A stretch of DNA of 64,000 bases, taken from the NCBI GenBank assembly GCA_963575745.1, contig CAUYUJ010016482.1, positions 781,543-845,542 on the forward strand, given 5' to 3'. The notes under the pieces were generated by a model. The model saw nothing but the letters and a program-made list of their open reading frames with translations. It was not told the origin of the DNA and made no database searches. Shown piece after piece: positions 63,188 through 64,000 of this stretch. Positions within the stretch are counted from its first letter, which is position 1; each line of letters begins with the position of its first letter. Both the position numbers and the translations under genes were made by a program. The stretch comes from Prorocentrum cordatum (taxonomy: Eukaryota; Sar; Dinophyceae; Prorocentrales; Prorocentraceae).

Positions 63188-64000
63188 GTGGCCATTGCCA
63201 ACGTGCTCACCGTGGACCCCAGGGGTCTCGCTGGGCGCTCGCAATGGGTTCGAATGGCTCGATGCGACGCTTCAGGGCGAGCGATGCGATTGGCCGGGCA
63301 ATTCCCCCACAAACCGCATCTACTTGTGGGGGTGGTGGAGACGCGCTCGCAGCGCTCGGGCACAGCTACCGCAGGTCCTTCCTACGTGCTCAACACACCA
63401 GCCAGCCCATCAGGCGACGATGGCTTCTCCCTGCGGGCGCGCGCCGACTTTGAATGCCCAATGGGATGCAAGCTGGCGCCAAGACACTGCCGGGTGGTGT
63501 ATTCCTCGCCCCAGGCTATCCTCATCATAGTGAGAGCGCCAGACCTGTCTGTCTGCATTTGCGTCGGCCATGCTCGGCGCCCCCGCCGACCTTCGCAAGG
63601 CATCTCTGACTGGGCCTCCCGGGCGGGCTTCATCGAGGCACTTGGGGATGCTGCGGAACGCGTGATCACGATGGTGGACGCTAATTCGGCTCTTGGTTCG
63701 GTGGCCCACGACACCACAAGCGATGCGTATGCTGAACAGGAACACATGTCTGGGGAGTTTTAGGAGATGCATGAGGAGTACTCGACGATGGGCCCCAGCT
63801 TCCCTCTACGAAGACCCCGTGGGCCCCTCGGGTACGTGGCTCGCTTCCGGCAAAGCCCCGACTCCAGCCAGCTATCGACGCAGGGACTACGTTGTTGTTT
63901 CGCGCGCAATCACAGTGCTAGCTGCCGGCGTTGACATGGACATTGGTCTTGCGGTTTCGCAGATTTGCCATCGCCTCGCAGCCAGGCAACTACAGTTCCC
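63188..64000 (+). pseudogene. EEP endonuclease domain, partial
   Basis: Catalytic-type motifs: LLVGVVETRSQ (Glu), YVLNTPASPSGDDGFSL, VCICVGHARRP (His), and ERVITMVDANSALGSV (Asp-Ala-Asn). After a stop at 63761-63763, another frame continues with GTWLASGKAPTPASYRRRDY and VVVSRAITVLAAGVDMDIGL up to the window end, where the RRRDY corresponds to the RxDY motif of the family. The domain is complete enough to name but carries at least one break. Confidence 0.62.

Larger units (their letters stand above)
60593..64000 (+). mobile_element. Non-LTR retroelement, plus strand, runs off the window end
   Basis: In order: a zinc-finger ORF1 remnant (60593-60838), helical ORF1-like pieces in three frames (61000-62064), an RNase H-like region (62480-62990) and an EEP endonuclease N-terminal part (63188-64000). 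Stops and frame changes occur at ~60838, ~61323, ~61629, ~62064, ~62570 and ~63763, so the copy is decayed. A reverse transcriptase would be expected beyond 64 kb if the order is EEP then RT. Confidence 0.72.

Overview
The window looks like a chromosomal segment of a dinoflagellate nuclear genome, most likely a Prorocentrum-type species. The evidence is (i) five protein genes all on the minus strand between 7.0 and 29 kb, (ii) introns that start with GC or GA rather than GT and always end AG|G, (iii) protein families I recognise from dinoflagellate gene sets, and (iv) a very high load of simple repeats, foldback elements and decayed non-LTR retroelements. There is no bacterial signal: no operons, no ribosome binding sites, no tRNA or rRNA. 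The species name is an inference.

Layout. 0-7 kb is non-genic: a 20-bp minisatellite (with a 100-N assembly gap), a 296-bp tandem duplication, an ~89-bp satellite and trinucleotide arrays. 7.0-29.0 kb is the gene-bearing part, all minus strand, listed here by rising coordinate (transcription runs the other way): a dinoflagellate multigene-family protein with a basic K/R/A-rich tail (7.0-10.6 kb); a multi-exon C5-cytosine DNA methyltransferase with motifs I, IV, VI, VIII and X in order (11.4-15.6 kb); ~6 kb of repeats; a cysteine-rich protein of a dinoflagellate-type family (22.1-23.4 kb); a seven-exon DNA-transposon transposase (24.1-27.7 kb); and a KH-like single-exon protein with an octapeptide repeat (28.2-28.9 kb). 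Most of the larger introns are packed with (GGA/TCC)n.

29-60 kb is nearly gene-free: a ~1.5 kb (ACT)n field, a ~285-bp pure (GAC)n tract, G-rich minisatellites, several foldback elements, a small TIR element present four times, two further dispersed repeat families, and a 2.1 kb higher-order satellite (56.8-58.9 kb). It is interrupted by a decayed minus-strand non-LTR retroelement (39.2-43.1 kb; zinc-finger ORF1 and an endonuclease domain split by a stop codon). A second retroelement, plus strand, with ORF1 remnants, an RNase H-like domain and an EEP endonuclease domain, occupies 60.6 kb to the window end and runs off it.

Exon limits were worked out by eye from frame continuity, splice dinucleotides and recall of protein families. 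Ten intron boundaries come out cleanly: six GC-AG, four GA-AG and no GT-AG. No database search was run.
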